Made by a program: the position numbers and the translations under genes. Under the pieces are notes generated by a model. The model saw only the letters and a list, made by a program, of their open reading frames with translations. It ran no database searches and had not been told where the DNA came from. Shown piece after piece: positions 22,743 to 36,555 of a stretch of DNA of 64,000 nt; the first letter of the stretch is position 1, and the number at the start of each line of letters is the position of its first letter. The DNA lies in NCBI GenBank assembly GCA_020205615.1, contig CM035160.1:2474937-2538936 (forward strand). Direction: 5' to 3'. This DNA comes from Panax quinquefolius (taxonomy: Eukaryota; Streptophyta; Magnoliopsida; Apiales; Araliaceae).

Positions 22743-24689
22743 TGTAATACCCGAAAAAAATAATAATAATATTAAATAATAAAATTACCTGATTTTAAAA
22801 TATATTTTTGGATGTCATTTATTTTGGGTCAAAATAATTATTTAATTTTGTAGGCTAATGTAATAATAAGTGATGGGTAAATTAAATAGGTAAAATTGGG
22901 CTTTTAATTAAGTGGGTCAAATTTATAATTGTGTAATTTTAAAATCCTATTAAAATTTGGAGAGTTAATAAATATATTAATTAATAAAATCTATTTTTTT
23001 TAATGAATAAATAACTAAACCTAATTCACTTAAACAATACGCCTAATACGAGTTTGGGAGAGAAAAAAAAAAAAAAAAAACTTGCGGCTGAGTTCTGACT
23101 TGCAAAAGGAGGAGATCACAGTTTTATTATTTTGTCAGTGAAATCAGGTACTCATTCAATCGAAAACAAATGAAGTGCGTGTTTAAGTTATTATATACTA
23201 ATTACTTTTATTTTTTTAAAAGCTTTGCATTTGATGTCAAGTGGTATATATTCATTAGGTTATATATATATATATATATACACCATATTAATGCTTGCAT
23301 AGCGTGAAGAAGCTGCAAAGTAAAAATCTCATATATATATATATATATATTTCGTTAATTTAAAGTTATATTTATTATATTGACTTAATTAATTTTATTG
23401 ACATAGTTATAGAAGTTTAATAATACATTTAATAGTATTATGTTATTAATGATTGGATTGTAATAAAATCTTATTAAATTATTTAGATTGAGCAACGAGA
23501 GTCTAAACGAGTTTTATTGGAATTTTGGGTATTACATTGCTTAATCCAGTATGCGGATTCGCACTTTTCAAATAAACTCTTTTGTTTTTGATTTGTTCGT
23601 TTTCGTTATTCGTTTCAAATTTAGTATCATCTCTCTCATAATTGTCCTTGTCAATTTATTGTGATAAATTTATTTTGGCGTTGTATTAGAATTCATATTT
23701 GTATTCTTTAGATCAGGCATCATGTCTAAATTTTATTTTGATATTCATAGTGATGTACATGTTATTATTTTTAGAGACGTGTGTTGATGATTCGCTCGAT
23801 TTAAATATGCATACGTTAGAACCCATTTGTGTTGATATTTTGTCGCATGTGTTGTGACATTATATTTTTGTTAGAATACCATAGGGTATACCGAGCTATA
23901 ACCACCTGGGGTACCATGTGCATGTTCTCTTGGCACCGAGGCACATGACACCTTCCGTGGCGGTGTGATCACCCACGACGTCTCCGCTTTTGTGCTCCGG
24001 TGGGAGTTGGCCATTTGGTGTTTTGTTGTGGGAGGCGTATGGGTTAACCCTAGTTTTCTATTCATTGCATCGCTCGCGGATTGGTGATGTTTGTGCCAAA
24101 CACGCCCGATTTTACATACATTGGATTCGCGGTCCAATGGGTGTGACTTACAGTATGTGGCATTATGTGATTTGCTCGTGTGGCATTATTTGACTTACGC
24201 GTGTGGCAAGGTATATTCTATTTTGTTTCGAGCTCGGTGATGAAACAACACTCACCATTTTATCCAAATTTTACTATTTCGTTGTGTTAGTTTTGTTCGT
24301 TTAGTTTCGTTTCAGTTCATTTCATCTCATTTCATTTAAATTGAGTTAGTTATTTTGGTTCATTAATTGTATTTATATCCGTCATTGGGCATTTGGCTCA
24401 TGCCGTGTTTTTCTTCCTAAGTAATCAGGGGACCAAGGGCAAGTGTGACGAGCTTCCTTTAATCCAATAGTTTTGATATATTTTGTTAGGTTTCAATACA
24501 TTGATTTATTTAAAGTTGTAATAAGTATTTTAGATTGTGGATTGAGCCAGTGTGACATTTATTATGGTTTGTCTTATGACATTGAATTATTATGAGATTA
24601 TTCTTTTGTGGTTTAGAGCCCTGTGATCTTCCTTAGTTTCGTTGTGTTATGAGTAACCTCTTTTTCTATTTTGGGAAGGGGGTGTTACA
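22743..24689 (+). repeat. 5' LTR of element C (1947 bp)
   Basis: Starts TGTAATACCCG and ends GGGAAGGGGGTGTTACA. Collinear with 51347-53285. It contains an A/T-rich first third, AT microsatellites at about 23261-23281 and 23330-23350, and a GC-richer block around 23880-24060 that gives an open frame on the minus strand in both LTR copies (a shadow). No clear TATA box was assigned. Confidence 0.93.
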
Positions 24690-24693
24690 GAGT

Positions 24694-24706
24694 TGGTATC
24701 AGAGCC
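24694..24706 (+). other. Primer-binding site of element C
   Basis: TGGTATCAGAGCC, four bases after the 5' LTR. It matches the 3' end of plant initiator tRNA-Met, the usual primer for this lineage. Confidence 0.9.
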
Positions 24707-24869
24707 AGGTTCTTTCTTGTAGAAAACCTATTTAGGTTTGACCTGTGAGTTATGGGTAAACTTCTGGGTTAGATTTTTGTTCTGTTTGATTTTCTGTTCA
24801 GCTATCATATCCGCTATATTCAAATTTGTCTCTAATCTTCTTTGTTTATATTCGTGATCTCTTTCTTAG

Positions 24870-27800
24870 ATGGCTCAAGATCAACCAGAGTTCTTTGGGA
24901 GGCGTAGATAACAATAGGGAAGAGGTGAAATTCGGTCCAATGAAAGCAACCTAATGATCGATTAATGCTCAATTGGCTACCTTGGTGAATCAGCAAATGA
25001 ACCAAGCTTTACCTCGCTTGGTTGCATGAAGTGGTACAGTAATGCAAATAAATTGCCACCGTAAATTTCTGGCAGAGAGAACCCGGAAATAATGGTCCTG
25101 ACAAACGTTGAGAAGGGAATGCTGACAGTTGGCCGCGGTCGCAGGGGGTTCCAATGTATACGTGTGGTTGGAAAGGTTTCAAGCGAAACCACGATCCTTG
25201 ATTCAGCTCAACTCCAATTGATGCAGAATTGGATTGCTCACCCAAAGAAGATTTTTGATGTATTGGGGTGCTTGGATAATCAGAGAGTATTGCTTGCGTT
25301 TACAAAGTGGAAGGGATGAACAGAGGTGGTGGAAAGCGTTGAAAACGACAAAGGGTGATGGCTATGTTGAGACACTTAGTCAGGCGAAGTTTTGTGAGGT
25401 CTTCTATCAAGCAGATACTTCAAATTTACCGATAAAGAGGACTATGTTGTAGACTATCCGTCCATTCGACAGAAAGATGATGAGTCCATCACGGACTTCA
25501 TGACGAGAGGTTTACCAGTGGCGAGATTTGCGGGAACCTCAAAGCAGGACCGCAGCGGAACAAAGTGAGACGTCAAGTGGCGGATTCATTATAGGTATCG
25601 CCAAAGATCTTATTAACAACAAGTTTCAGACGTGTCGTGATGGCCAATCGCGGCCAAAAATATTGAGATGGAGCGACAGGACTTTGGTCTTCTAAACCGT
25701 AGGAGAGTCGAAAGAGGGATGAGAGATGACCAGCAGGTCAAGCTTGATCAAAGCATGGGAGAAGTCAAGGTGGCGGTTGAACAGAATCGTGGTGGCAAAG
25801 AGGCGATGGCGTGGCGTAATCGTAATGCGGTTATCGGCAGATGCCTCCTCAAGAAGCGGCAAAATCGTCGCCACCATTTACCTTGGTACGGACAAAATCG
25901 TCAAGAGGACAGAATCGTCTCAGGGCAAAATCGTGGTCGTTATCCGGGACCGATTGGTGGGGTAACCCGAATCTAATTTTGATAACTCCTCGTGCTACTT
26001 GTGGGGCAAATCATCCGGAAAGGCGAAGCACAGACTCACCGTGCATGCTTTTTTGTGTGGACGGATGGGTCATATTGCTAGGGATTGACTTGGGGCCCAC
26101 GCAAAAATGGTGGAGGTGGTGGTGATAATGGTGGCAATGGAGGTCATCGTGGTGGTCGGTATTTGCCTTGACATATAATCGGTGAGGAGTGCTGTGTATT
26201 GTTTCGCACTCTTTTAGTTGGTAATCGCGAGGCTTCTATTTTATTTGATACTGAGTTCTACTCATTCCGTTGTTGTTTTCGGTCTTTTGTTTCTAAGATT
26301 GGACGTGCCATCTCGGTCTTTAGATTCTGTGATGTCTATTGCTACCTCGATGGGGACTTCATTGTTATTTCGATTTGTATCAAGGGTGTCCGATAAGTTT
26401 TGGGGATAAGATCCGTAGCGTTAATCTTCTTCCCGATGTGTATGCACGATTTTGATGTCATTCTTGGGATGGAGTGGTTGGATAAACACCAAGCCACTAT
26501 TGATTGTCAGACGAAGAAGGTTATATTTGGAGATGTGAAGTCTCCGAATTGTATGTATCAGGTCCTCGGTAGAGTAAGTGGTGAAGTTAATTTCAGCTTT
26601 GAAGGCTGGAAAGTTAGTGGCAAAGGGTTGTGATGGGTATTTGGCATTTGTGAAAGATACCTCTAAGAGTGAGTCTCGTATTGAGGATGTTCCGATTGTC
26701 CGTGACTTTTTCGATGTGTTTCCTGAGGAGTTGTCAGGGTTGCCACCGCAATGGAAGTGGAATTTCTTTATTGAGCTTGTTCTAGTCATGAGCCTATTTC
26801 TAAGGCGCCGTATCGGATGGCACCGTTGGAGTTGCAGGAGTTAAAGGAGCAATTGCAGGAACTATTAGATCGTGGTGTAATTCACCCGAGTGTTTCACCG
26901 TGGGGTGCTCCAGTCTTGTTTGTGAAGAAGAAGGATGGGTCTATGAGGCTGTGTATAGACTACAGAGAGTTGAACAAGATCACCATCAGGAATCGGTATC
27001 CATTGCCAAGGATTGATGACTTGTTTGACCAACTTCAGGGCGAAATATTTTTCAAGATAGACTTGAGGTCTGCTATCATCATCGATTGAGAGTGAGGATG
27101 AGGATATCCCCTAAGACGGCACCATTACTCGATATGGGCATTACGAAGTTTCGGTGATGCCTTTCGGTGTGACTAACGTTCCAGCGGTGTTTATGGATTT
27201 GATGAATCGGTGTTCAGAGAGTACTTAGACCAATTTGTCATTGTCTTTATTGATGATATTTTAGTTTACTCCAAGTCTCAAGGAAGAGTATGAGGAGCAT
27301 CTTCGCACAAACGTTGTTAGGGATTTTGCGAAAGAGAAATTGTATGCTAAATTCTCTAAACGCGAGTTTTGGTTGGAGCGGGTTGCATTTTTTGGGCCAC
27401 GTTGTTTTCACCGAAGGCATTAAGGTGGATCCTGCGAAGGTTGAGGCTATCACTAAATGGCCAAGACTCACTACGGTGATGAGATTAGGAGTTTCTTGGG
27501 TTTGGCGGTGGTATTATAGGCGGTTTGTGGAAGGATTTTCCTTACTCGCTTTGCCATTGACTCGATTGATGAGAAAGGCGCCAAGTTTGTGTGGAATGAG
27601 GGCGGGAGAAGAGTTTCGAGGAAATTGAAGAAACGACTCGTGATGACTCCTATACTTGCATGCTTGGTTGTGGGATAGGAGGAGGTACCAGATTTATAGT
27701 GATGCTTCTAAGAAGGGCTTGGGGTGTGTTTTGATGCAACACAGTAAGGTGATTGCTTATGCTTCTAGACTGACTTAAACCTTATGAGGTGAACTACCCC

Positions 27801-28990
27801 ACACATGATTTGGAGTCAGGCAATGGTGATCTTTGCCTTAAAGATTTGGAGGCACTATTTGTATGGAGAGACTTGTGATATCTTCACCGATCACAAAAGT
27901 CTTAAATACATTTTCACTCGAAGGAGCTTAATATGAGGCGAGGCGTTGGTTGGAGCTTCTAAAAGATTATGATGCGAGGATTCAAAGATCATCCTGGGGA
28001 AGGCAAATGTGGTTGCAGATGCTCTCCAAAGAAAGAGTTGAGGAGTGTAAGACCCTTATTACACAACCTCAACTTATTCGAGATATGGAGCGGATCGAGT
28101 TGGAGTTGTATGTACGAGGTTCAGATGGGCATTTGGCGGGTATGAGAGTGGAGCCCTCTCTTATCTCGTGGGTCAAAGAAGCTCAAAAAAAAGATGGGGA
28201 GTTGTGGAGTATGACGCAGAATCTAGAGGAGGCAAGCAGCAGTCCAAGTTTCGTATTGATGACCATGGTGTGATTTGGTTGGGTGAGCGGTTGTGTGTAC
28301 CATCGGATCCAATCATTCGAGAGGTCTGTGTTATCGAGGTTCATAGTTCGCCATTTTCAATTCATCCAGTTCTACAAAGATGTATAGGGATTTGAAGAGG
28401 AATTTTTGGTGGAATGGGATGAAACGAGATGTGGTGATATGTTGGGAAGTGCCTCACACTCGACGAAGTGAAGATAGAACATCAACGAGCTAGTGGCTTG
28501 TTGCACAGTTAGACATTCCGGTGTGGAAGTGGGAGGATATCACGATGGATTTTGTGGATTTGGTTTGTCAAGACTTTCGGGAAGAATGATGCCATTTGGG
28601 TAGTGGTGGACCCGGTTGACCAAATCGGCACACTTTTGGCTATCCATAAGGGTTACTCGGTGGATAGATTGGCACATATCTTTCAAAGAGGAGATTGTAA
28701 GACTTCATGGTACTCCGGTGTCATTGTTTGAGATCGGGACCCCGGTTCACTTCAAGGTTTTGGAAAGGTTTTCAACGAGCTTGGGGTACTCTTACCAACT
28801 TGAAGATTTCTTTTCATCCAAGAAATGATGGGCAATCGAAAGGACTACCGAGGACGTTGGAGGACATGTTGAGGTCTTGTCTTGCACTTGGTGGTCGTGT
28901 AATTGGGATGACTATTTGAGCTTAGTTGAGTTTCTTACAACAACAAATGGCACGCAAGTATTGGAATGGCCCCATTTGAGGCATCAGATA
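24870..28990 (+). pseudogene. Gag-pol of element C, first part (to mid-integrase)
   Basis: Gag starts at the ATG at 24870 but meets a TAA within 14 codons. Gag fragments follow (about 25000-25980), including a MKKIFDVLGC-like stretch near 25240. A decayed zinc knuckle reads CGRMGHIARD near 26060-26090. Protease remnant ILFDT near 26240. Reverse transcriptase is the best-preserved part (26817-27089, with [20 protein letters not shown] and [20 protein letters not shown]), and the catalytic FIDD is at about 27248-27259 (IVFIDDILVYS). RNase H follows (about 27690-28030, with [20 protein letters not shown]). Integrase runs from about 28270 to 28990, where B1 interrupts it. Frameshifts lie between nearly all parts. 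Confidence 0.88.
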
Positions 28991-29609
28991 TGTAAGACCC
29001 TCACTTTTTAATAAAGATGAATTTTTTCTATAAATATTATTTTTGAATATTATGGAATAAATTTGATATAATGTTATAGTTGTGGGTAATATTTATAAAT
29101 TTTGCAAAGTATGCAAGTTGTTATAAAATATTCGTTTGGTGGGGAATATTCTTTTTGTTAGGGAATATTCGTGACAAATGCTCAATCATTGGTGGACCCA
29201 CAAATGTAATTATTATCGGATTGAGAAAATGACAAAATATTTTATAAAAATAACTACGGAGGTGTTACCGTTAAAACTGTTGAACTACGGTGGTAAAAGT
29301 ACAAAAATACGATGTCTGGCGTAGTTGCGTAGTAATACACTGCGGTATTGATTATTGATGCTTACGTAAGAAGTCACTTCAATTATGCTTTCAATTATTG
29401 CTACAAGAATTCTGTGATCATATATCTTATATTATTGATTCAATTATTGTCACGTTATCATCAGATAATATGTTATAGTATTAAATCAATAATTGAGACG
29501 ACAAGTTATAAATGATTAATAATTGTTGAAAGATTAAATATGTGTTGATGAAAAAAATGATTTGTGGTAAGTTTGATTATTTTACGGGGGCTCTATATGT
29601 CATCATCTA

Positions 29610-29735
29610 AGAGTCTCTTCGTCAATAGTATTTACCTTCGTCAATAGTAATTACCTTCGCTAATAGTAATTACCCTTGTGAATAGTATTTACCTTCGTCG
29701 ATAGTATTTACCTTCGTTAATAGTAATTACCTTTA
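29610..29735 (+). repeat. ~22-24-bp repeats upstream of the LTR-B promoter
   Basis: Five to six units of CTTCGTCAATAGTATTTAC with T/A variants. The same set occurs on the minus strand at about 38655-38775 and 46035-46160, and on the plus strand at about 48775-48895. The position just upstream of the TATA box suggests a U3 enhancer-like block; that role is inferred. Confidence 0.8.
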
Positions 29736-29862
29736 CCAGACGTCGAACCACTTGTCGCTTTTCACATTACAAAGTCGAACCACTTGTCGTTTCACATTCT
29801 AAAAGCGCCAAAACCAACAAGCCACTTGCCTTTTCACACTAAGGTGCTAAGCTAGAAATCTT

Positions 29863-29872
29863 CTATAAATAG
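29863..29872 (+). promoter_or_regulatory. TATA box of LTR B (B1 5' LTR)
   Basis: CTATAAATAG followed by AGGCCTAGGGCTTCATTA, conserved in the other B LTRs: 49026-49035 on the plus strand, and 38516-38525 and 45899-45908 on the minus strand. As the 5' copy it would drive the genomic RNA of B1. Confidence 0.75.
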
Positions 29873-31495
29873 AGGCCTAGGGCTTCATTATTTTCACTTA
29901 ATTCATTCAAGCTATAGAGAGAGAAAGTATAGAGAGAATAAGAGAGAAAGAAGAAGAGTATTTTGTTACTACACCGCTGCGATATTCAATCTCCTACCAA
30001 ATGTAAGGGGTGTTATTCTTTCTTATTCATAGAAGAGAGCTGTTGTTATTCCATTGCTTATTTTTACATTGGAATAACCTCAGTATAAGTGGTTTACCCT
30101 ATACTTGGTGACATTCTTCTATTATTCTGTTGGAACATCCTGCTCACGTGTTTTTTACAAGGACACGGTTCCGTCTTTATTATTATTACATTGGAACATC
30201 CTTGCTCATGCGTGTGTTTTAACAGGACTGGTTAAAATCTTTATTATTCTGTTGGAATATCCTATACGTGTGTTTTTACCGGATCCGGGTTCCATCTTTA
30301 TTATTCTATTGGAACATCCTCGCTTGTGAATTTCACGACTGGTTCCGTTATTTATTATTACGTTGGAATAACACGTGCAATCTTGATTATCGCACGCGTA
30401 CGGTGATTTCTTTTGTTATTCCATTCTTTATTATACCCGGTTGGTTAAAACTTTGACTTCTATACTCCATGAAATTAGTAGAATATCCTTGATATTTGCG
30501 TTTCATCCAAAGATCTTTTCATGGAAATATTCTTCCCGATCATTCTTGAATTTTACTCTACAAAACAAAGATATCACATGTTGACAATTTGACGTTAATA
30601 ATTCTGGATAAAATAATTCTTGAACTTGTTTTATTGAATTCTTATATCATTGTCATCATCCTCATGTTTATATTTTTTGAAAGTCATCCGTGGGTTCAGT
30701 AGTGCATAGATGGACTTGGTATGATTATGACTGAGAGACTATTCGATTGTAATCATGACCGTAATGTTACAAATGATGTGATAAAAATCCTCGATTGGTA
30801 GTAGTGCATTGATGGATGATTGTTGGCATGATCATGACCATTAATGAATACACAAATATTCTCGCCCAGTAGGCATGAATAATTGTGGTCGTGATACTAA
30901 AGGATATCCTTGGCCGAGTAGTGCGTGGGGGTGATTCGATGATGTGAAATATTTATTAAAATTCGAGTCTCATTTATAAACAAATGATGAAAAACCTTTT
31001 AAAACCTAAAAGATAGTAGACTTTATTTTCTACTTGACTCTTTTAATGGATTGCGATATTCACCTATGATTAAACCTGGTCATCTATTGTATTTTATCGG
31101 TTTAACATTATTGAAGACTATTGATAATTTATTACGCATTATCTTAGTCATAATATTTCTTCTTCGGGCTAGTTGAGCTCACCACCCTTTCTTTCACCGT
31201 TTCTTCTTGAAATGATAATATATTTTGGGACGAATGGGAAGCGAGTGATGGTCACGAAGATAGCATTAGTAGTCCTCACTATTACAGTAAAATATAGTGT
31301 GATAATAATCGTAATGAGGACTTTTTATTTGAGTTTGTATAATATCTAGTAGAGCGATATTTGTATTTAAACTCACAGTTTATGTCGTATTGTACATTTA
31401 CGCTTATGTTAATAAGTTGTTTTTAAATTACATACCATGTATGTAAGTATGGAACACCCAAGATGGGTGATGTATACTAATTTTGGGGGCGTCAC

Positions 31496-34400
31496 GGTTG
31501 GTATCGAGCTTAGGGATATGATCCTCAGCTAAGATGTGAGAATAGTACTAGGAGGGGAGAGACGGGGAATACCTTGCTAGTATGACCTACCTAAGTTTAT
31601 GTGATATTTTATTGGTTGGTCGGAAGATAGGGATAATTTGTTACATGTCAATTAACCTTTTGTTTTGTGGCGATCTCGAAAATGACATCCGAGAATATTG
31701 AGAATATGGAGGGCAGCGTAGCGATTGTTGATTCACCACATATCAATAATCGAGGATAATGTGCATCGAAGGCGATAATCCTCACGCAAACAACAACACA
31801 CGACCAAATAACGAATGATCAAATGTTCGGAGGCTTTATGCAATTTATGCAACAAAGAAGAGCGAGAGCGACTCTGCCCAAAACGTAGGTGGAAACACGG
31901 AAAACTCTCGAGGCGGTCACCGCTAAACAATTTAAGGAGCTGGGACCACCGGAGTTTAAGGGAGAGCCAAAACCACTTACGGCGGAAGCATGGATAAAGC
32001 AGATTACCAAGATATTTGATGTCTTGGGATGCTCCGAGAGCAAAAGGTTCCCTACGCCTTTTATGTTCATGCGGAGAGGCGGATTCTTGGTGGGAATCAG
32101 AAAGCGTACTCAACCAATTTGTCTTGAAGATATCTTGGGAGAAGTTCCGGGAGTCATTCAACGACAAATACTTTCCGAAAGTATTCGCCACATGAAGGAG
32201 GTGGAGTTTATCAAGTTGGAACAAAACAATATGGCCAGTGTCGCGATACGAGGCAAAATTTGCGGAGTTATCACGGTTTCGTCCCACTTGGTGGATAATG
32301 AAAGAGAAGAATGCGCGAATGTTTTTAAGAGGTTTGAAGTCGGGAGATACGTCAACATCTTATTTCTCATAAAGCTGTGTTTGTATTAGGATGTTGTAAA
32401 TAGGGCTCGATTAGTGGGGCGCGATAATGAGTCAACTTAACTAAAAAGAAAGCGGTAAGCAAAATTATAATACCGGTGAGAATAGTCATCGAGGCGGTGA
32501 CAACAAGCGTGGAGGGAATCAAAAGGCGAGATATGGTAACCACTTCGGTGGTAATCGGGGCCAAAACAATAAGAATGGACATTTCAAGAAAAGGAGATTC
32601 AACAATGATGGAAAGACGTCAAAGACCAAAGACCCATTGTTAAGGAAGGAGAAAGACCACTATCATATGCTTCAAATGCGGAGGAGAGGACACATCGATC
32701 AAACTGCGTCATGCAGTCAAAGATGTTATAATTGTGGAAGAGAAGGTCACTTAGCTTGATTTTGTCGTTTCATCAAGACAAATTCAGCTAGGATGGAGGC
32801 ACCAAAGGCCATCCCGGAAAATTCAAAGCTTATTAGTCTGTGAGGAGAGCATTTGTTGTAACCTCCCAAAGAGCAAGGAATCGAATGAGGTCATCACGGG
32901 TAAGCTTATCATAAACTCTAATGAAGTCTATACTTTATTTGATAACGGTTCTACCCATTCTTTTATTTCTCCTACTTCGCTATCATCGATTAAATTTGAC
33001 TCAGGAGAAATTAGACTTTGACTTATCTGTGGAAACTCCGTTGGGAGAAACCTTCATTACATCCATTTGTGTATAAGTCTTGTTTGGTTCAAATCGGTAC
33101 CCTCACATTACACGTTGATCTTATTTCATTAAAAATACTTGCATTTGGCGTGATTCAGAGGATTGATTGGTTAACTACTTATCATGCAAAAATTGATTGT
33201 TTTCGTAAGGTTGTTAGCTTTCATATTCCTAATCAACCTATTATATGCTAATTCAAACGACCAAACCATTAAAATCAATCACGGCCATCTCAAGCCATAA
33301 AGCTATTCGTTTATTGAAAAAGCGGATGTCAAGCTTTCTTAGCTCATGTCATGATTTAATTTAAATAAAAATACGTCGGTTTTTAAACGATATTCTATTG
33401 TTAATAAATTTCTCGACGTATTCTCGAAGAACTTCCGCCTACCACGAGGCGTGAAATTGAATTTTGTATCGATCTTGAACCCTAAGATAAAACCTATTTC
33501 CAAAGCCCCATATCGAATGGCTCTATTGAACTTCGGAGTTAAAACCCAACTGCAGGAATTGTTAGACATTGGCTTTATTCGTCCCTAGTACTTCTCCTTG
33601 GGGTGCTCTGCTCTATTCGTGAAGAAGAAAGATGGGAGTATGCGACTTTGTATTGATTATCGGGAGTTGAATCACGTCACCATCAAAATAGGTATCCATT
33701 GCCACGTATTGATGACTGTTTGACCCGATTAGCAAGGAGCCAAATTCTTTTCAAAGATTGATCTTCGTTAGGATATCACCAATTGAAGATTAGAACCACC
33801 GACATTCCAAAGCGGCTTTCGAACTCGGTGCGGGCATTATGAATTCCTAGTCATGTCCTTTGGATTGACTAATGCTCCTGCTACCTTCATGGATATGATG
33901 AACCAAGTATTCAAGGAATATTTAGATCACTTTGTGGTCGTCTTTATTGATGACATCCTTATTTATTCCAAAAGCCGTGAAGATCATGAAAGCAACACTT
34001 GAGGTCGACACTCCAAAAAGCTTCGTGAATATAAGCTTTATGCCAAATTGAAGAAATGCGAGTTACGGCAAAGGTAGCATTCCTTGGGCACGTGGTATCA
34101 AGTCATGGAATATCTGTTGACCCAAAGAAAGATTGAAGCTATTCAAAGTCGGGAACAACCTAAATCGATGGCCAAGACGTAGCTTTCTCGGTTTATTTGG
34201 TTATTATCGGAGATTCGTGGAAGGATTTTCTCGAATCGCTATTCCATTGACTCGGTGACTCGGGAAAGATACAAAGTTCGGTTGGAGGCGAAGAATGTGA
34301 GAAGAGTTTTCAAGAACTCAAGAGGAGACTTATTTCAAAGACCTGTTCGACAATACCATCATCGGCTCGGAGAGGATTTGTCATCTACAATGATGCTTGA

Positions 34401-34667
34401 GCAAAGGGTTGGGATGTGTTCTCATGCAACATGGAAAAGTAATAGCTTTATGCCTCGCGACAACTCAAAGAATATGAGAGGAATTATCCTACTCATGATC
34501 TAGAGTTAGCATTTGTTGTCTTTTGCACTTAAAATTTGGAGGCATTACTTGTATGGGGAGAAAGTGGAGATCTTACGGATCATAAAAGCCTCAAATATTT
34601 CTTCACTCAAAAGGAACTCAACATGCGACAACGACGTTGGCTTGAATCATTGAAAGATTATGATCAT
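31496..34667 (+). pseudogene. Gag-protease-RT-RNase H of B1, first part
   Basis: A primer-binding region TTGGTATCGAGCTTAGG follows the LTR at about 31498. Gag starts at the ATG at 31682 (MTSENIENMEG). The CCHC zinc knuckle is at 32724-32765 (CYNCGREGHLA), but the codon two before the last Cys is TGA, where B2 has CGA. The protease active site reads LFDNGSTHSFIS near 32940. RT carries [19 protein letters not shown] (about 33625-33675) and FIDDIL at about 33947. RNase H runs to 34667, where the solo LTR interrupts it. Many frameshifts separate these parts; the longest open stretch is 166 codons of gag (31889-32389). Confidence 0.88.
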
Positions 34668-36555
34668 CTTTTGAAAGTAGTATGCACTGAAGCCAATCGT
34701 GTTTGATGATAAAGCATATACTTTGTAACAATCTTATTCATTTATTAATAAAAGTATTAATTTATTAAAGGCTTTTAATTATCTACATGATCTTTGTTTT
34801 ATAATATGTGATAAACCCATAGTTTTAAGCAATGCTTTTAGAATAATGATGATGATCATTCTAATGAGATCTAAATTCTTAGAAAGCTTAAAAACTAAAA
34901 TAGTTCCCAATCATTGGATTACTAAATTGGGGATTAGTGAATCCGGATAGATTCAGTACATACGTTCTTGCTTTCGTTGGATGAGGATGATTGATCTCAT
35001 GATCATTTGTGTGAGACACTAAAGCAAGTATGTAGGTGCTTATTAGAGAATAAGTTCTTTGAGCGTGGCTCATTAAGGAATACCTAATGGAGTTTTATTT
35101 GCTGTCAATAGGAATTTCTGTAGTGATAGTAAGTACAAGTGATCCTTGGACTTGAGATCATCATAGTATCTTGTGTATGATGAGTTATACTTTGACTTAT
35201 TCCTTAAGACCCTTAGGGTATATCAAAGGGTATGCTTGGGTATAATAAGTTTATACATGGAGATAATGTATGATCAATAAAGAATCTACCACTTCTAATA
35301 AAAGAAGAGAAATGTCTATGTGATTCGATAAATGACAACCCAAAGAGTCCTTGGTTAAGGCGTAATGAAATTAGAAAGGAGTTTCTAATTTGCATTATTT
35401 GAGTTGTGCATTTAAGGATCGAAATACATATAATTAAATAAAATAAGACTTGACGAAGAATTCCATGTCTTATATTTAATTGGGACATTGTATGGTGGAA
35501 GGATTGAATTGTCAGATAACTATTTACTCAAAGGTTCTTTTATGATTAATGTTGAAATCTATATTATACGGAAAGTCGTTGATCATTTAGGAGAGGCTTA
35601 TTCCATTGTAGAATAAATATTATTTATTTAAATAAATTAATTATTTAATTTATTTATTTAAATAAGATTAGAATTATTCTAATTGATTTATTCATAATAG
35701 GTTTAATATGGAGAACCTAAAGGGTCACACCATAAAAGGAAGAATAATTATTTAAGAAGTTAATGGCATAATCGTAATAATATGTTATGTATATTTAATT
35801 TAATCTATGGTGATAGAATAAATTAAATAGCTTAATATTTATTATTTAATATTTTAGAAATATTAAATATAAATTAATAAGAGGAGTCTTATTAATATTA
35901 TTACAATTATTATTATTTTAATTTCTAAAAGAGTTTAGGAATTAATTTAATATAAGTACTCTCATTTATTCCTAATAAGATTAGGAGGTTAAATTAATTA
36001 AAAGAGTTTAATTAATTATTCCTAATAAGATTAGGGAGCCTAATTAATTAAAAGAATTTAATTAATTAAATAAAACCTAATTTCTTAATTGTTAAGGAGG
36101 GTTGCCCACATCAATAAATAAGAGGAGTCTTATTATGGGTGGTATTGGTTGTTGACTTTAACAAAGTACGTAATAATTCCAAGTTGTTGGGAGTATGCCT
36201 TTTCTATAGTGATAGAAAACTAGGGTTAGCCATAACACCCATCTTCTTGAATCTTTTTCTTCCTTGGTGGATCACCTCTAGAGGCCAAACATTTGGGTGG
36301 CTAACGTTGGTCAAAGGAAGGAACCAAACCCGGTGGATTCAAGATTGAACGCGAAAAGATTTGGAGGTGAACTTGTACCTGAGTAAGCTCGATCTTCAAG
36401 GGTATGATTTTATTCTTTATCTTTTCGTTTAATTAATAATTGTGCATAAAGGATGATCCGGGTATATGGTTTGTAAAATTTTTAAACTCTGATTTTTACA
36501 CGCTTCCGCATTATTTTGCAATTTGATTGCGCACATGAATATTACAAACCTAACA
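34668..36555 (+). mobile_element. Solo LTR of another retrotransposon, probably Ty1/copia, in RNase H of B1
   Basis: The B1 RNase H reading GATTATGATCAT stops at 34667 and resumes as CATACCATCCAATACC at 36556, exactly as in the uninterrupted B2 copy (near 41065). The inserted 1.9 kb has no coding region. It begins TTTTGAAAGTAGTATGCACT and ends TTACAAACCTAACA, and is AT-rich with scattered TTAATTAATT runs. A long solo LTR of the Maximus/SIRE type is the best fit. Orientation is inferred from the ...AACA end. The short duplication ATCAT/ACAT is imperfect, and no second copy in this window confirms the family. Confidence 0.65.

Larger units (their letters stand above)
28991..31495 (+). repeat. 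5' LTR of B1 (2505 bp)
   Basis: Starts TGTAAGACCCTCAC and ends TAATTTTGGGGGCGTCAC. Contains short CTTCGTCAATAGTATTTAC-type repeats upstream of the promoter (about 29610-29735), the TATA box at 29863-29872, the GGAACATCCT array (about 30100-30375) and the AGTAGTGCA array (about 30690-30930). Confidence 0.93.

Noticed and set aside
23871..24137. Minus-strand frame of 88 codons in the C LTR, repeated at 52480-52710
   Set aside because: The frames differ by frameshifts between the two LTR copies and resemble no protein; the block is probably LTR regulatory sequence.
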